This document shows positions 41,436 through 50,184 of a DNA stretch of 63,484 nt, piece after piece. Position 1 is the stretch's first letter; each line of letters begins with the position of its first letter. The notes under the pieces were generated by a model, which saw only the letters and a list, made by a program, of their open reading frames with translations, ran no database searches and was not told where the DNA came from. The stretch comes from a virus: IMG/VR virus record IMGVR_UViG_3300042291_000207, positions 1 through 63,484 of that record. One strand, 5' to 3'. Position numbers and translations under genes: made by a program.

Positions 41436-42308
41436 ATGTCAGGAATCGGTGGAAACAAAAGACAGCAATCAAGTGGAGAATCAAACTTCTCAAAGAAGGT
41501 AGGTTTATTTGAAGCTAATGTGATTGCAATTAACCCAACAATTGAAGAGTTCAAAGACAAATTAGGTATTGAACTTAAAGAAGACAGCAAAGCAGCTGAC
41601 TATTTGGGAACAAGTCAAGATGGTAACAAAACACTACGTGTGGACATCTGGCTTGAAGAAGTTAAGAGTAAGGATAAGTTTAAAGCTGTATTCTTCCTTG
41701 AGAACAAAGAAAGAGAAAACAAAGATGGTACTAAGAAGCAATATATCAACTCTGTTGGTAGTTGTTCTTGGGCTGATGATGAAAACAATCTCCCTAAATG
41801 GTTTACAGAGCGTGAAGTTCGTGTAGCTTATATGGGTGAAGAAGACCTTTACAATTTCATGCGTACATGGTTAGGTAATTTAGATTATCGTGATGCTGAA
41901 ACCACTCTACAATTAGACTGGAGCAAGCTTATGAAGGGTAATGTTAAAGACCTAAGAGACCAAATCAATGGTGAATGGTGTACAAGTGTTGTTGCTTTAG
42001 CTACAGTGAAGACTGTTGAGAAAGATGGTGACATTAAAGAATATCAGGGTGTATATAACAAAGGATTCCTACCTGCTTATACATTGAAGCAATTTAGACT
42101 AGTAGATTTCAGTAGCTCTACAATCCTTAAAGGATTACGTGAGAAGAAATCTAAAGATCTAAAGCCTCATGAGCGTTTTGTGTTAAACATTACAGGTGAG
42201 TATGGATGTAAAGAATTCTATACATTTAGAGACTTAGCAGAGTATAACGCGGATGATAATCTTGTAGCCTCTGATAAGGTGCTAGAAGAAGATGATAGCG
42301 ACTTTTAA
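41436..42308 (+). CDS. Single-stranded DNA-binding protein (SSB-like)
   Basis: 290 aa. An N-terminal disordered stretch, then a beta-rich body (DGNKTLRVDIWLEEVKSKDK; FKAVFFLENKERENKDGT; SVGSCSWADDENNLPKWF) consistent with an OB-fold. The last residues VLEEDDSDF form an acidic tail ending in Phe, as in bacterial SSB proteins whose tail recruits partners. Adjacent to the Sak4-like ATPase and primase. It coats single-stranded DNA during replication and recombination. Confidence 0.7.
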   Translation: MSGIGGNKRQQSSGESNFSKKVGLFEANVIAINPTIEEFKDKLGIELKEDSKAADYLGTSQDGNKTLRVDIWLEEVKSKDKFKAVFFLENKERENKDGTKKQYINSVGSCSWADDENNLPKWFTEREVRVAYMGEEDLYNFMRTWLGNLDYRDAETTLQLDWSKLMKGNVKDLRDQINGEWCTSVVALATVKTVEKDGDIKEYQGVYNKGFLPAYTLKQFRLVDFSSSTILKGLREKKSKDLKPHERFVLNITGEYGCKEFYTFRDLAEYNADDNLVASDKVLEEDDSDF

Positions 42309-42332
42309 TTTTGTCCCCTCCCCCTATAAAAG

Positions 42333-42358
42333 CCCCTCATCTGTAAAAAGGTGGGGGG
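42333..42358 (+). terminator. Terminator between the SSB-like gene and the primase
   Basis: Stem CCCCTCATC/GGTGGGGGG (9 bp) with loop tgtaaaaa, then TTTTAA. An apparent GTG start for the primase at 42351 lies inside this stem. Confidence 0.8.
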
Positions 42359-42374
42359 TTTTAACTTTATATAT

Positions 42375-43373
42375 ATGATAAACGGAAAAAGAAGAACAAA
42401 GCTTACACCAGAGTCCGTACTAGATAAGATAACTGATTATGATATATTTAGGTTCTATATGCCTGATAAGACATGGAAGCTTAACAGAGTGACCTTCTCT
42501 CCATTCAGGAATGAGAACAATCCTTCCTTTGTAATAGGGAATAAAAGGGGTTTTATATCATTTATTGACTTTGCTGATACCAGTAAAAGAGGTGATTGTT
42601 TTGAGTTTGTTAAGCTCCTACACAATCTATCTAGTATGAATGATGTGTTAAAGCTTATAGACAGAGATTTTGGACTAGGAATAACTACCAAGGGTACAGA
42701 GGAATACAAGAAAATAACAGCTGAATACAAACAACCTGAAGCTGTTAAGAGGTATTCTCTCATCCAGGTGGTTACAAAGAAGTTTACACAAGAGGAGTTA
42801 GCCTATTGGAATCAATATCATATAGATATAGAGGACCTAAAGAGTAACAACGTCTATTCTATCAAGAAGGTGTATTTGAACAAAAGTTTGTTCTACACTA
42901 ATGGTCAGGAAATGAGGTTTGGTTATTTCTATGATGGACATTGGAAGATTTACACACCGTTTGGAGATAAGAAAACTAAATGGTTGCCTAATAATGTTCC
43001 TATCACCGCTATGGATGGTAAAGAGGACATAAAGAATTGTAATGTTGCATTCATCAACAAGAGTAAGAAAGACTATATGGTTATGAAAAAGATCTTTCCA
43101 TGTAGTTGTGCTGTACAGAATGAAGGTGTTGGATGTTTCTCTCCAGAGAACCTAGAATATCTTAAAGCTAATTCTGACAGACAAATCCTCAGCTTTGATA
43201 GCGATGTTACAGGTGTAACTAACTCACAACAGATTACCAAGCTATTTGATTTTGATTATGCTAATGTTCCCCGTAAGTATCTAGCAGAAGGAATTAAAGA
43301 TTGGGCTGATTTAGCAAAAGCTCATGGTTTGGAATCAATAGAATCTTATTTAAAACAAAAACACATTTTATGA
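42375..43373 (+). CDS. DnaG-like primase (zinc-site residues lost)
   Basis: 332 aa from the ATG at 42375. Residues 41-80 correspond to the CHC2 zinc domain (FSPFRNENNPSFV; FADTSKRGDCFEFVKLL), but the metal-binding Cys/His are replaced. The TOPRIM region has NVAFINKSKKDYMVMKKIF, with TKS/KD-type replacement of the usual Glu as in some phage primases, and the Asp motif LSFDSDVTG. It makes RNA primers for lagging strands. Follows a terminator, so it may have its own transcript. Confidence 0.75.
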   Translation: MINGKRRTKLTPESVLDKITDYDIFRFYMPDKTWKLNRVTFSPFRNENNPSFVIGNKRGFISFIDFADTSKRGDCFEFVKLLHNLSSMNDVLKLIDRDFGLGITTKGTEEYKKITAEYKQPEAVKRYSLIQVVTKKFTQEELAYWNQYHIDIEDLKSNNVYSIKKVYLNKSLFYTNGQEMRFGYFYDGHWKIYTPFGDKKTKWLPNNVPITAMDGKEDIKNCNVAFINKSKKDYMVMKKIFPCSCAVQNEGVGCFSPENLEYLKANSDRQILSFDSDVTGVTNSQQITKLFDFDYANVPRKYLAEGIKDWADLAKAHGLESIESYLKQKHIL

Positions 43374-43531
43374 CACTGCATGAATTAAAAGAAGCTATTC
43401 AAAGCGAAATAGAATTTCTTGAAACAACAGAAGGAGATGAGATAGAGTGCATTGGTATTGAGAACCTGGAAGGTATATTATCAAAATATTTTAAAACAGA
43501 AATCAAATTAACAGAAGAGTATGACTACTGA
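43370..43531 (+). CDS. Small acidic helical protein, unknown
   Basis: 53 aa: LHELKEAIQSEIEFLETTEG and a second helix (ENLEGILSKYFKTEIK). Overlaps both neighbours (4 and 11 bases). Accessory to the primase or the clamp-motif protein is possible. Confidence 0.55.
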   Translation: MTLHELKEAIQSEIEFLETTEGDEIECIGIENLEGILSKYFKTEIKLTEEYDY

Positions 43532-44327
43532 GAACTACAACACAACGAAAGAATTGATTCTTGCAGCAGATATTCCTGCACAGACAAGAACTTACAAACC
43601 AGTTAGCCACGGTCAATTGATTGATCTTACAATGGATGGCATTCAGAAGGCTGGGTTTGTATTAGACAGAGAAACTTATTCAGCAGCTCAACAAGGACAG
43701 ATTGCTAATGGTAGATTTACTATCAAGAATGTAATGGATAGTGAGATGCAATTAGAGATTGGCTGGCAGAATAGCTACAACAAGCAACTTACATTAAAGT
43801 TTGCCCTAGGTACACGCATTATGATTTGTCAGAATGGTTGTGTATCAGGTGATTATGGTGCATTTAAGAAGAAACACGTAGGTGAAATACAATCATTTAC
43901 ACCAAATGCTATTAGTGAATACATCAAAGCTGCAGGAGAAAGCTTTAGAACTATTCAGTTCCAGAGAGATCAAATGAAGCAGGTGGAAGTTACTAAGCGT
44001 GTTAAAGCTGAATTGATTGGTAGAATGATGATTGAAGAGCAGTTTATTACATCTACACAATTGAATATTATTACCAGAGAATTAAATAGCCCTACACATG
44101 ATTATGGTGCACCTGATAGCTTATGGGAGTTATATAACTACACAACATTTGCTATGAAGGAAACACATCCTGCAAACTGGATGAGTAGTCACATCAAAGC
44201 ACATTCATTCTTTGTTAACAACAGTGGTATATTAGTTCCACCTGTAGTTAAAGCAGCATCAATCATGGCTATGAGTGGAGATACACAACAAGAAATAGAG
44301 GAGTTCACACAATTATCAATATTTTAA
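43521..44327 (+). CDS. DUF932-like protein ending in a clamp-binding motif
   Basis: 268 aa. GFVLDRETYSAAQQGQIANG, EIGWQNSYNKQLTLKFALGT and MICQNGCVSGDYGAFKKKH are strongly like DUF932-type phage/plasmid proteins. The last five residues are QLSIF, close to the beta-clamp pentapeptide QL[SD]LF. It lies between primase and UDG-like genes. The function of the family is unknown; the clamp motif suggests recruitment to the replication fork. Confidence 0.7.
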   Translation: MTTENYNTTKELILAADIPAQTRTYKPVSHGQLIDLTMDGIQKAGFVLDRETYSAAQQGQIANGRFTIKNVMDSEMQLEIGWQNSYNKQLTLKFALGTRIMICQNGCVSGDYGAFKKKHVGEIQSFTPNAISEYIKAAGESFRTIQFQRDQMKQVEVTKRVKAELIGRMMIEEQFITSTQLNIITRELNSPTHDYGAPDSLWELYNYTTFAMKETHPANWMSSHIKAHSFFVNNSGILVPPVVKAASIMAMSGDTQQEIEEFTQLSIF

Positions 44328-44328
44328 T

Positions 44329-45045
44329 ATGAATTGGAACAAATTTGAATCACAATTTCACCCATCATGGCATAGACTTATACAGCCATTCATTGAAAGT
44401 GAAGCTTGTGATAACATCTATAAATTCCTAAAATCAGAGAGTCAGAGGGGCAAGAAGATTGCTCCTCTTTCTCCTAATGTTTATAGATGCTTTTTAGAGA
44501 CTTCACTAGATGACCTAAAGATGGTTATGGTGGGTATGTGTCCTTACCACACATTAAAGAATGGTAGTCCTATAGCAGAAGGTTTGTTGATGGGTTGTTC
44601 TACAACAGGTATATTGCAGCCATCTCTAACAAAGTTCTATGATGGAATAGAAAAAGAGTTGTATCAGGGATTAAACCTCACTATACTAAAGAATCCAGAT
44701 GTTACCTATTTGGCTAAACAAGGAGTTCTTATGTATAACGCAGCTTTAACCACTGAAATCAACAAAGCAGGTTCACATATTGATATCTGGGAACCTTTTA
44801 CTAAGTATCTATTTGAAGAGGTTCTATCCTATACAGGAGTGCCTATTCTGTTCTTAGGGAAAGATGCTTCCAAGTATGAGAGATATGTACCACCGTTTAG
44901 TTGGTCATTCACTGTAAGTCATCCAGCCAGTGCTTCTTACAAGCAAACTGATTGGGATACAGAAGGTGTATTCACCAAGCTAAACAAGATACTAAAAGAA
45001 AACAATAATACAGAAATCGATTGGCTAGAAAAAGTGCCATTCTAA
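44329..45045 (+). CDS. Uracil-DNA glycosylase-fold protein, catalytic Asp replaced
   Basis: 238 aa. Family 1 UDG signatures are in order: GMCPYH (69-74) for GQDPYH, with Cys71 where the catalytic water-activating Asp should be; AEGLLMG (83-89); VLMYNAALTTE for LLLNTVLTVE; SHPASASY (197-204) for the HPSPLS loop, keeping its His. The fold and DNA contacts appear intact but activity is doubtful. Such proteins can act as DNA-binding replication factors (as poxvirus D4 does). Context is replication. Confidence 0.8.
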   Translation: MNWNKFESQFHPSWHRLIQPFIESEACDNIYKFLKSESQRGKKIAPLSPNVYRCFLETSLDDLKMVMVGMCPYHTLKNGSPIAEGLLMGCSTTGILQPSLTKFYDGIEKELYQGLNLTILKNPDVTYLAKQGVLMYNAALTTEINKAGSHIDIWEPFTKYLFEEVLSYTGVPILFLGKDASKYERYVPPFSWSFTVSHPASASYKQTDWDTEGVFTKLNKILKENNNTEIDWLEKVPF

Positions 45046-45058
45046 AAACACAAACACT

Positions 45059-45424
45059 ATGTACAACGTTAGATTTGGAGAAACAATTGAAAAGGGAGAC
45101 CTCATTGCTATTGCTAATGGTAATGATTTCTCATTAGGTATTTATTTTGGAAGAGGAATGGGAGGAACTGTTCAGTATTACATGCCTAATGCTGTTAAGC
45201 ATTGTATGGAACGTTTTAACGTAAAAACAGCAGAATTAGTTGCTGAAGGAAAACCTACAGAACCTCTTAAGTTAAATAGATTTTGGAAATGCTATGTTAA
45301 CACACCAAGAGACACACGAATAATGAAATTAAACAGAGAAAACATTACAAGTCAAAAAGACATAGAAGAAATTATGGTAGCAAAAGAAGCACTAAAAAAC
45401 TTTAACATTGACGTAAAATACTAA
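45059..45424 (+). CDS. Hypothetical protein
   Basis: 121 aa. The N-terminus (NVRFGETIEKGDLIAIANGN, GIYFGRGMGGTVQYYMPN) looks like a small barrel with a Gly-rich loop; the second half is basic and helical. Three bases ahead of the rIIA-like gene. No domain assigned. Confidence 0.6.
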   Translation: MYNVRFGETIEKGDLIAIANGNDFSLGIYFGRGMGGTVQYYMPNAVKHCMERFNVKTAELVAEGKPTEPLKLNRFWKCYVNTPRDTRIMKLNRENITSQKDIEEIMVAKEALKNFNIDVKY

Positions 45425-45426
45425 TC

Positions 45427-47745
45427 ATGATACTAGAAAAACAGACAGAAGCAACTATCCTACAAGAAGGAGAATCACAAGAATCAATTGGAATGTCATT
45501 AGATCTGGACTCAGCTCAGGTGCTAATGCAAATGTTAAGTAAGAATTTATATTCAGATGCAATAGGTTCCACTATTCGTGAGTGTGCCTCTAATGCATTA
45601 GACAGTCACAGAAGAGCAGGTATTGATAAACCAATCATCGTTAGCCTTAATAGGAATAACCATGATAACTATGAATTCTCTGTAGAGGATTTTGGTATTG
45701 GTCTAGATGCAGATGATGTAGTTAATATCATCAGCAAATACGGTAAGAGTACAAAACGTGATAGCAACACAGAATTAGGCATGATGGGTCTTGGTTTCAA
45801 GGCCCCACTAGCATACACATCTACCTTCTATTTCACTGCAAGGAAAAATGGAATGGAAAGAAAATACATGATGTATGAGGGAGAAGAAGTTAATTCAATT
45901 GATTTACTTCATGAGACTCCCACAGATCAGCCAAACGGTGTTAAGATAACTATACCAGTTGACTATTACGACAGACATGATTTTGTACGTAAAATTAGAG
46001 AACAGCTAGCTTATTTTGAGAATGTATATTTCAATGTACTAGATAATGAGGTGAAGAATGATTTCACCATCCATAGATCTGAGTACTATCAAGCTTCTAG
46101 CTTATCTAGAGATAGCTATTTACATGTTTGTTTAGATAACGTGTATTATCCATTGGATTTCAGCAAGTTAGGTATTGATAGAATATCTATTCCTGTAGGT
46201 TTGAGATTCAGTCTTACAGATGGTTTGTTCCCTACACCAAACAGAGAATCCATCAGATATACCAAGGAAGCAAAAGATATCATCCTGGCTAAGATTGGTA
46301 AGATGGTTGATCATTTTATTACCAAATACAATGAAACTGTTGCTGATTCTGATGATTTCATGGCTGTATTGAGATATCATGCTACAAACAGAAGATATGT
46401 TAATGTTCCTGGTAAGGATAATCATAACTTTGATCTAACTGATATAGTTAAACACGGTACTGTTCTAATCGCTTCTCCTAAAGTGAGCAGTCTAAAGAAG
46501 CTTGACTTACAAAAACTTGTCAGAAACAGAGAATACATTCTTGGTGAGTATGATAAGAAGTTTGAGCTTTACAATGGTAGAATGTCTCAAGTGAAGAGTT
46601 ATTGGAGAACTGGTGTTGATATTATAAACAGGAATGATGAACCACACTATTTTTATTCTGAGAAGATTAGTGGTGCTATGAAGGATTATATTAAGAGTAT
46701 AGCCCCAAGAGGTAGACATGCATATTTCATTAGAAAAGTGAAGACATTTAAATTGGGTAGTCTTACAAGGATGAATGATTATGATACTTACATGAAGCTT
46801 CTTGACTTACAGAATTATCCAAGAACTGAGTGGAGAGAACTTATTGCAGAGTTTCAAACTGTATTAGCTTCTCTTACAAAGACATTCATCAACCTTGATG
46901 AAATGGTAATACCACAAGCTTTCCTAGATTCTAGGAAGAAGCAAAAGGGAATCACTGTTACTGTTGGTGGAACAAAGGTGAGACGTATTAAGTTAGAAGG
47001 TGAGGTGATTGGTAGACAATTAGTGGATTTAGAAAGAAGTGTAGATGGTAAGAATTCTAAACTGGTTAGCAAGATTTATGGCCTTGCTGAAATGCATAAG
47101 TATAACAAGCTTGTTATCTATGGTACCCAGGCAGATATTGCTACTATGGACAAACTATATTCAATTATCAATAAGAGTAAGATAGAACTAGCTGTATTTT
47201 CTGAGAGAGAGCTTAAGACACTATCTACCATTAATATACACAATCTAATCCCTTTAAGCAAGTTTATGGAAGGTAAAAACAAACCATTCAAGAGAATTCT
47301 AACAGCCTATCTAATTAATGAATTACATAATAAGTTTAGTAGATCATTCATTAGAAGAGAAAAAATAAGTCTCATCTCTACAGATTTATATGAAAAGATG
47401 AAAAAACTAAATGACTACAAGAATGAACATCATTGCCATGGTAATGCTACAGTGCATTTAGCTATGCTAGAAGTGGCTCAAACACACAACTTATTTGATA
47501 TGGAGATATATCATGAGTATGTGGAAGTGAAGAACCTTCTAGAAAGATTACCATTCATTGAAGCTATGTCAGACAAAATACAGAGTTATGATAATGATAA
47601 CTCTCCGATAATCAGTGCATTTCGTGATCTATTCAAGTATCATGGACATAGAATTGACTGGAAACACTACAACATTCGTATTAACGAAGAGGTTGTAGAA
47701 GAGTTAACAGAAGCTTCTGTAGAGCAGTTGGTAGAGAATTTATAA
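45427..47745 (+). CDS. rIIA-like GHKL ATPase
   Basis: 772 aa. N-terminal GHKL (gyrase/Hsp90/histidine kinase/MutL) ATPase: N box IRECASNALDS (E52, N56, D59), G1 box VEDFGIG (D88-G92), G2 region GMMGLGFKAPLA (118-129). The remainder is mixed alpha/beta (SIPVGLRFSLTDGLFPTPNR region; C-terminal helices). T4 rIIA proteins share this N-terminal fold and are always paired with rIIB, as here with the following gene. T4 rII proteins counter a prophage exclusion system (Rex). A membrane-associated anti-host-defence role is inference. Confidence 0.75.
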   Translation: MILEKQTEATILQEGESQESIGMSLDLDSAQVLMQMLSKNLYSDAIGSTIRECASNALDSHRRAGIDKPIIVSLNRNNHDNYEFSVEDFGIGLDADDVVNIISKYGKSTKRDSNTELGMMGLGFKAPLAYTSTFYFTARKNGMERKYMMYEGEEVNSIDLLHETPTDQPNGVKITIPVDYYDRHDFVRKIREQLAYFENVYFNVLDNEVKNDFTIHRSEYYQASSLSRDSYLHVCLDNVYYPLDFSKLGIDRISIPVGLRFSLTDGLFPTPNRESIRYTKEAKDIILAKIGKMVDHFITKYNETVADSDDFMAVLRYHATNRRYVNVPGKDNHNFDLTDIVKHGTVLIASPKVSSLKKLDLQKLVRNREYILGEYDKKFELYNGRMSQVKSYWRTGVDIINRNDEPHYFYSEKISGAMKDYIKSIAPRGRHAYFIRKVKTFKLGSLTRMNDYDTYMKLLDLQNYPRTEWRELIAEFQTVLASLTKTFINLDEMVIPQAFLDSRKKQKGITVTVGGTKVRRIKLEGEVIGRQLVDLERSVDGKNSKLVSKIYGLAEMHKYNKLVIYGTQADIATMDKLYSIINKSKIELAVFSERELKTLSTINIHNLIPLSKFMEGKNKPFKRILTAYLINELHNKFSRSFIRREKISLISTDLYEKMKKLNDYKNEHHCHGNATVHLAMLEVAQTHNLFDMEIYHEYVEVKNLLERLPFIEAMSDKIQSYDNDNSPIISAFRDLFKYHGHRIDWKHYNIRINEEVVEELTEASVEQLVENL

Positions 47746-47752
47746 CAAAAAA

Positions 47753-47827
47753 GGAAATATATTGCTTATTTGCATGAATTTTTCTAAAATTTCATGCATT
47801 TTCCCTCCAAATGAGCAATATATTTCC
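47753..47827 (+). other. Long nested inverted repeat between the rII-like genes
   Basis: Outer arms GGAAATATATTGCTTATTTG (47753-47772) and 47808-47827 pair over 20 bases with one G/T wobble. Inside, GCATGAA (47772-47778)/TTCATGC (47791-47797) forms a second stem extended by TTTT/AAAA. No strong U-tract follows (caattttaat). Could be a processing or attenuation structure, or an RNA switch. Confidence 0.75.
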
Positions 47828-47866
47828 AATTTTAATACATTATTTTAAAACAAAAAACAAAACAAA

Positions 47867-49471
47867 ATGGGACTATTCAGTTTAAGCTGGTTCAAGAGCC
47901 AGAAACAAAAGCAATTAGATGAATTACAACATGAGATTGAGCTTAAAAGGTTAGAGAAGACACTAGAAAGATTGGATCAACAAGAGAAACCTTCTACTTA
48001 CACAATAGGGGTTAGTAATCCATGGGTAGCACCCACTGCACCAGTTTGTGTACCTGCCCCTAAGCCTTATTCCAACATTAAGATTGTGAATGATGTGCTT
48101 ACAGTGGTGCTTAACGATGGTTCTATCATTACTAAGTCTAAAGCTACAGCAGAAGACTTTAATAATGCCAGAGAATGTAAGACAGAAGCTTGTTTATTGA
48201 GCCTTGTAGGTTCTCCAGATATACTAAAGGAGAAGCAGGAAGCACAGGCTGCATATGAGAAAGCTAAGGCTATTCAGAAAGGTGTTGAGTATCTAGCTAA
48301 GTTTGATGATTTTCAGATGAAAGACGGATCTCTTTATATCAAGGGAATCAACAGAAGCATCCCACCTTTGATGGTAGATGAGTTCTTACGCATCATTGGA
48401 TTTCACAGTTACAACTCTATGGACAATGTAACAGATAGAGAAATAGATGAGGTAAATGAGCTTATCCAGCAAGACGAAGAGTATCAATCTCTTAAGCGTT
48501 TCTTTATGTGGTGTTGCTTAAATCCAAGAGCTGAGGTGGCTGACAAGCTATACAACTTCTTAAAGAAGAATAGCTTCCGTATCACTAAGCAAGGATTCTT
48601 TGTAGCATTGCGTAACGTTGTAACATTACATGGATCTACAGAGCTAGTACAATTCATCAGCAATGCTTACAACAAGACTAAAGCTGTATGGAAGAAGAAC
48701 CCATCTGACTATTTAGTATTCTTACAAGATGGTCAATACAAAATGGTTCACAAATCTATATTTGAAGAAAAAGAAACATGCACATATTGTGATGGTTCAG
48801 GAACAGTTCCTTGTGAAGCTGATGAATATGATGAAGACTATGATTGTTATGATGAAGATAGCTGTGATTGTCCAGAGTGTGATGGTACAGGTGAAGTTTA
48901 CAAATATGATAAATCTAATTATGGTGAAGAGATTGGTAACCTAACTGAACTCTATCTTGATTTGCCTAATAGAGCAGAGAATAGATTTACAGATGCTCAC
49001 ACAAGAACATTTGACATCAGAATTGGTAGACCAGTGAACATGCCTATGGAGCAGTGTAGATGGAATACTGATGATTGTGGTGCTGAAGGTTTACACTTCA
49101 CATCTGATGAGATTCATTATGTAGGTTGTGGTGACACATCTGTGCTTGTACTTATCAATCCAATGAAGGTTGTAGGTATTGGTGAGAGTAAAGGTAGATG
49201 CTATGAGTATTTACCAATTATGACTGTTCCTCGTGAAGAAGCAACAACCATCTTACATGATCTAGACTTTGATACAATGGAGCTTGATGAGAGCTATGCA
49301 GTTCGCGAATTGGAAAATCTAAGTACAAAAGCTAGAGAAGGTTTTATTGCAGAAGCTAAGAAGTATGAGTTTAATCTCCCTGCTTTATCTGCTGTAGAAG
49401 TACTTAAAATTGTTAAGAGTCTTGATGAAATAAGACAAGAAATCTCTAAGAGAATCGTAAATATTGATTAA
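47867..49471 (+). CDS. rIIB-like protein with DnaJ-type zinc-finger repeats
   Basis: 534 aa. The C-terminal region carries the rIIB-type block GRPVNMPMEQCRW...CGAEGLHFTS and VLVLINPMKVVGIGE. Residues 305-342 contain CTYCDGSG and CDCPECDGTG, the CxxCxGxG repeats of DnaJ zinc fingers, separated by an acidic Asp/Glu/Tyr loop with further Cys (316, 327, 333, 335, 338). The N-terminus (1-40) is a coiled coil. Located just after the rIIA-like gene and the nested hairpin. A zinc-bearing adaptor working with the ATPase is likely. Confidence 0.72.
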   Translation: MGLFSLSWFKSQKQKQLDELQHEIELKRLEKTLERLDQQEKPSTYTIGVSNPWVAPTAPVCVPAPKPYSNIKIVNDVLTVVLNDGSIITKSKATAEDFNNARECKTEACLLSLVGSPDILKEKQEAQAAYEKAKAIQKGVEYLAKFDDFQMKDGSLYIKGINRSIPPLMVDEFLRIIGFHSYNSMDNVTDREIDEVNELIQQDEEYQSLKRFFMWCCLNPRAEVADKLYNFLKKNSFRITKQGFFVALRNVVTLHGSTELVQFISNAYNKTKAVWKKNPSDYLVFLQDGQYKMVHKSIFEEKETCTYCDGSGTVPCEADEYDEDYDCYDEDSCDCPECDGTGEVYKYDKSNYGEEIGNLTELYLDLPNRAENRFTDAHTRTFDIRIGRPVNMPMEQCRWNTDDCGAEGLHFTSDEIHYVGCGDTSVLVLINPMKVVGIGESKGRCYEYLPIMTVPREEATTILHDLDFDTMELDESYAVRELENLSTKAREGFIAEAKKYEFNLPALSAVEVLKIVKSLDEIRQEISKRIVNID

Positions 49472-49479
49472 CTTTGTAG

Positions 49480-49503
49480 GACCAGGGGCTAAAATCCCTG
49501 GTC
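49480..49503 (+). terminator. Terminator after the rIIB-like gene
   Basis: GACCAGGG/CCCTGGTC (8 bp), loop of 8, then ttatatt. A TAACTTTG (TAnnTTTG) match at 49469-49476 overlaps the stop codon just before it. Confidence 0.75.
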
Positions 49504-49516
49504 TTATATTAAGCTT

Positions 49517-49918
49517 ATGAAAAAGAACGCAACAAAGAGAAGAGCAAAAATACCTAGAGCTAAGTCTGTTAAGGTGAGAAATGCTGGTACTATGACAGAA
49601 TCAGCATTTTGGAGCTTCATTAGGAGTGCTTTGAGACAGAAATCTAGATGGTGGAAACCTATTACAGAATGCAAGATGAAAGCTCGTAGGGCATATAAAG
49701 GTCCCAGTAAGAGACAAAAGTTTGAGTATCAATGCAATAGCTGTAAAGCATGGTTTCCAGAAAAACAAATTAACGTAGATCACATTAAGCCTGCAGGTAG
49801 TCTTAACTGTAAAGAGGACTTATCAGGATTTGTAGAGCGTCTGTTCTGTGAACTAGATAATCTACAGGTATTATGTGAATCTTGTCATGATGTAAAAACT
49901 AAATTAGAGAAAAAATGA
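49517..49918 (+). CDS. HNH endonuclease
   Basis: 133 aa. Basic N-terminus, then CNSCKAWFPEKQINVDHIKP and DNLQVLCESCHDVKTKLEKK: two CxxC pairs and the VDHIKP...NLQxLCxxCH pattern of HNH nucleases. Probably a free-standing homing nuclease or a DNA-processing enzyme. Its stop overlaps the next start (ATGA). Confidence 0.85.
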   Translation: MKKNATKRRAKIPRAKSVKVRNAGTMTESAFWSFIRSALRQKSRWWKPITECKMKARRAYKGPSKRQKFEYQCNSCKAWFPEKQINVDHIKPAGSLNCKEDLSGFVERLFCELDNLQVLCESCHDVKTKLEKK

Positions 49919-50184
49919 GTGATTTAGAGATAACAATCAATAAAGAACCATCGTTCACAGAGATATGGCATGAGGGATATATTACGTATAACTCAGAGAA
50001 GCACTATTTCTGGTTAATCCATCCAAAGAATGTAGATGATAAGGGAGATCCTTATGAACTAGAGGTGAGATGGTTCTTTCAAAGAGTACCAAGGGAGGTG
50101 AGAGCAATGCATCCCTATATTATAGAATCTTTTAAACAAACACTAAATGATACAAGGACCAAACAGAACAGAAGCAGCTTATAG
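49915..50184 (+). CDS. Small protein, unknown
   Basis: 89 aa. TEIWHEGYITYNSEKHYFWL, a beta-strand pair, and a helical basic end. Overlaps the next gene by 38 bases. No domain. Confidence 0.6.
   Translation: MSDLEITINKEPSFTEIWHEGYITYNSEKHYFWLIHPKNVDDKGDPYELEVRWFFQRVPREVRAMHPYIIESFKQTLNDTRTKQNRSSL

Noticed and set aside
42351-42377. GTG start for the primase at 42351
   Set aside because: It lies in a terminator stem; the ATG at 42375 has the normal AT-rich context.
46168-46719. Minus-strand ORFs inside the rIIA-like gene
   Set aside because: Antisense frames with no initiation context, fully covered by a well-supported gene.
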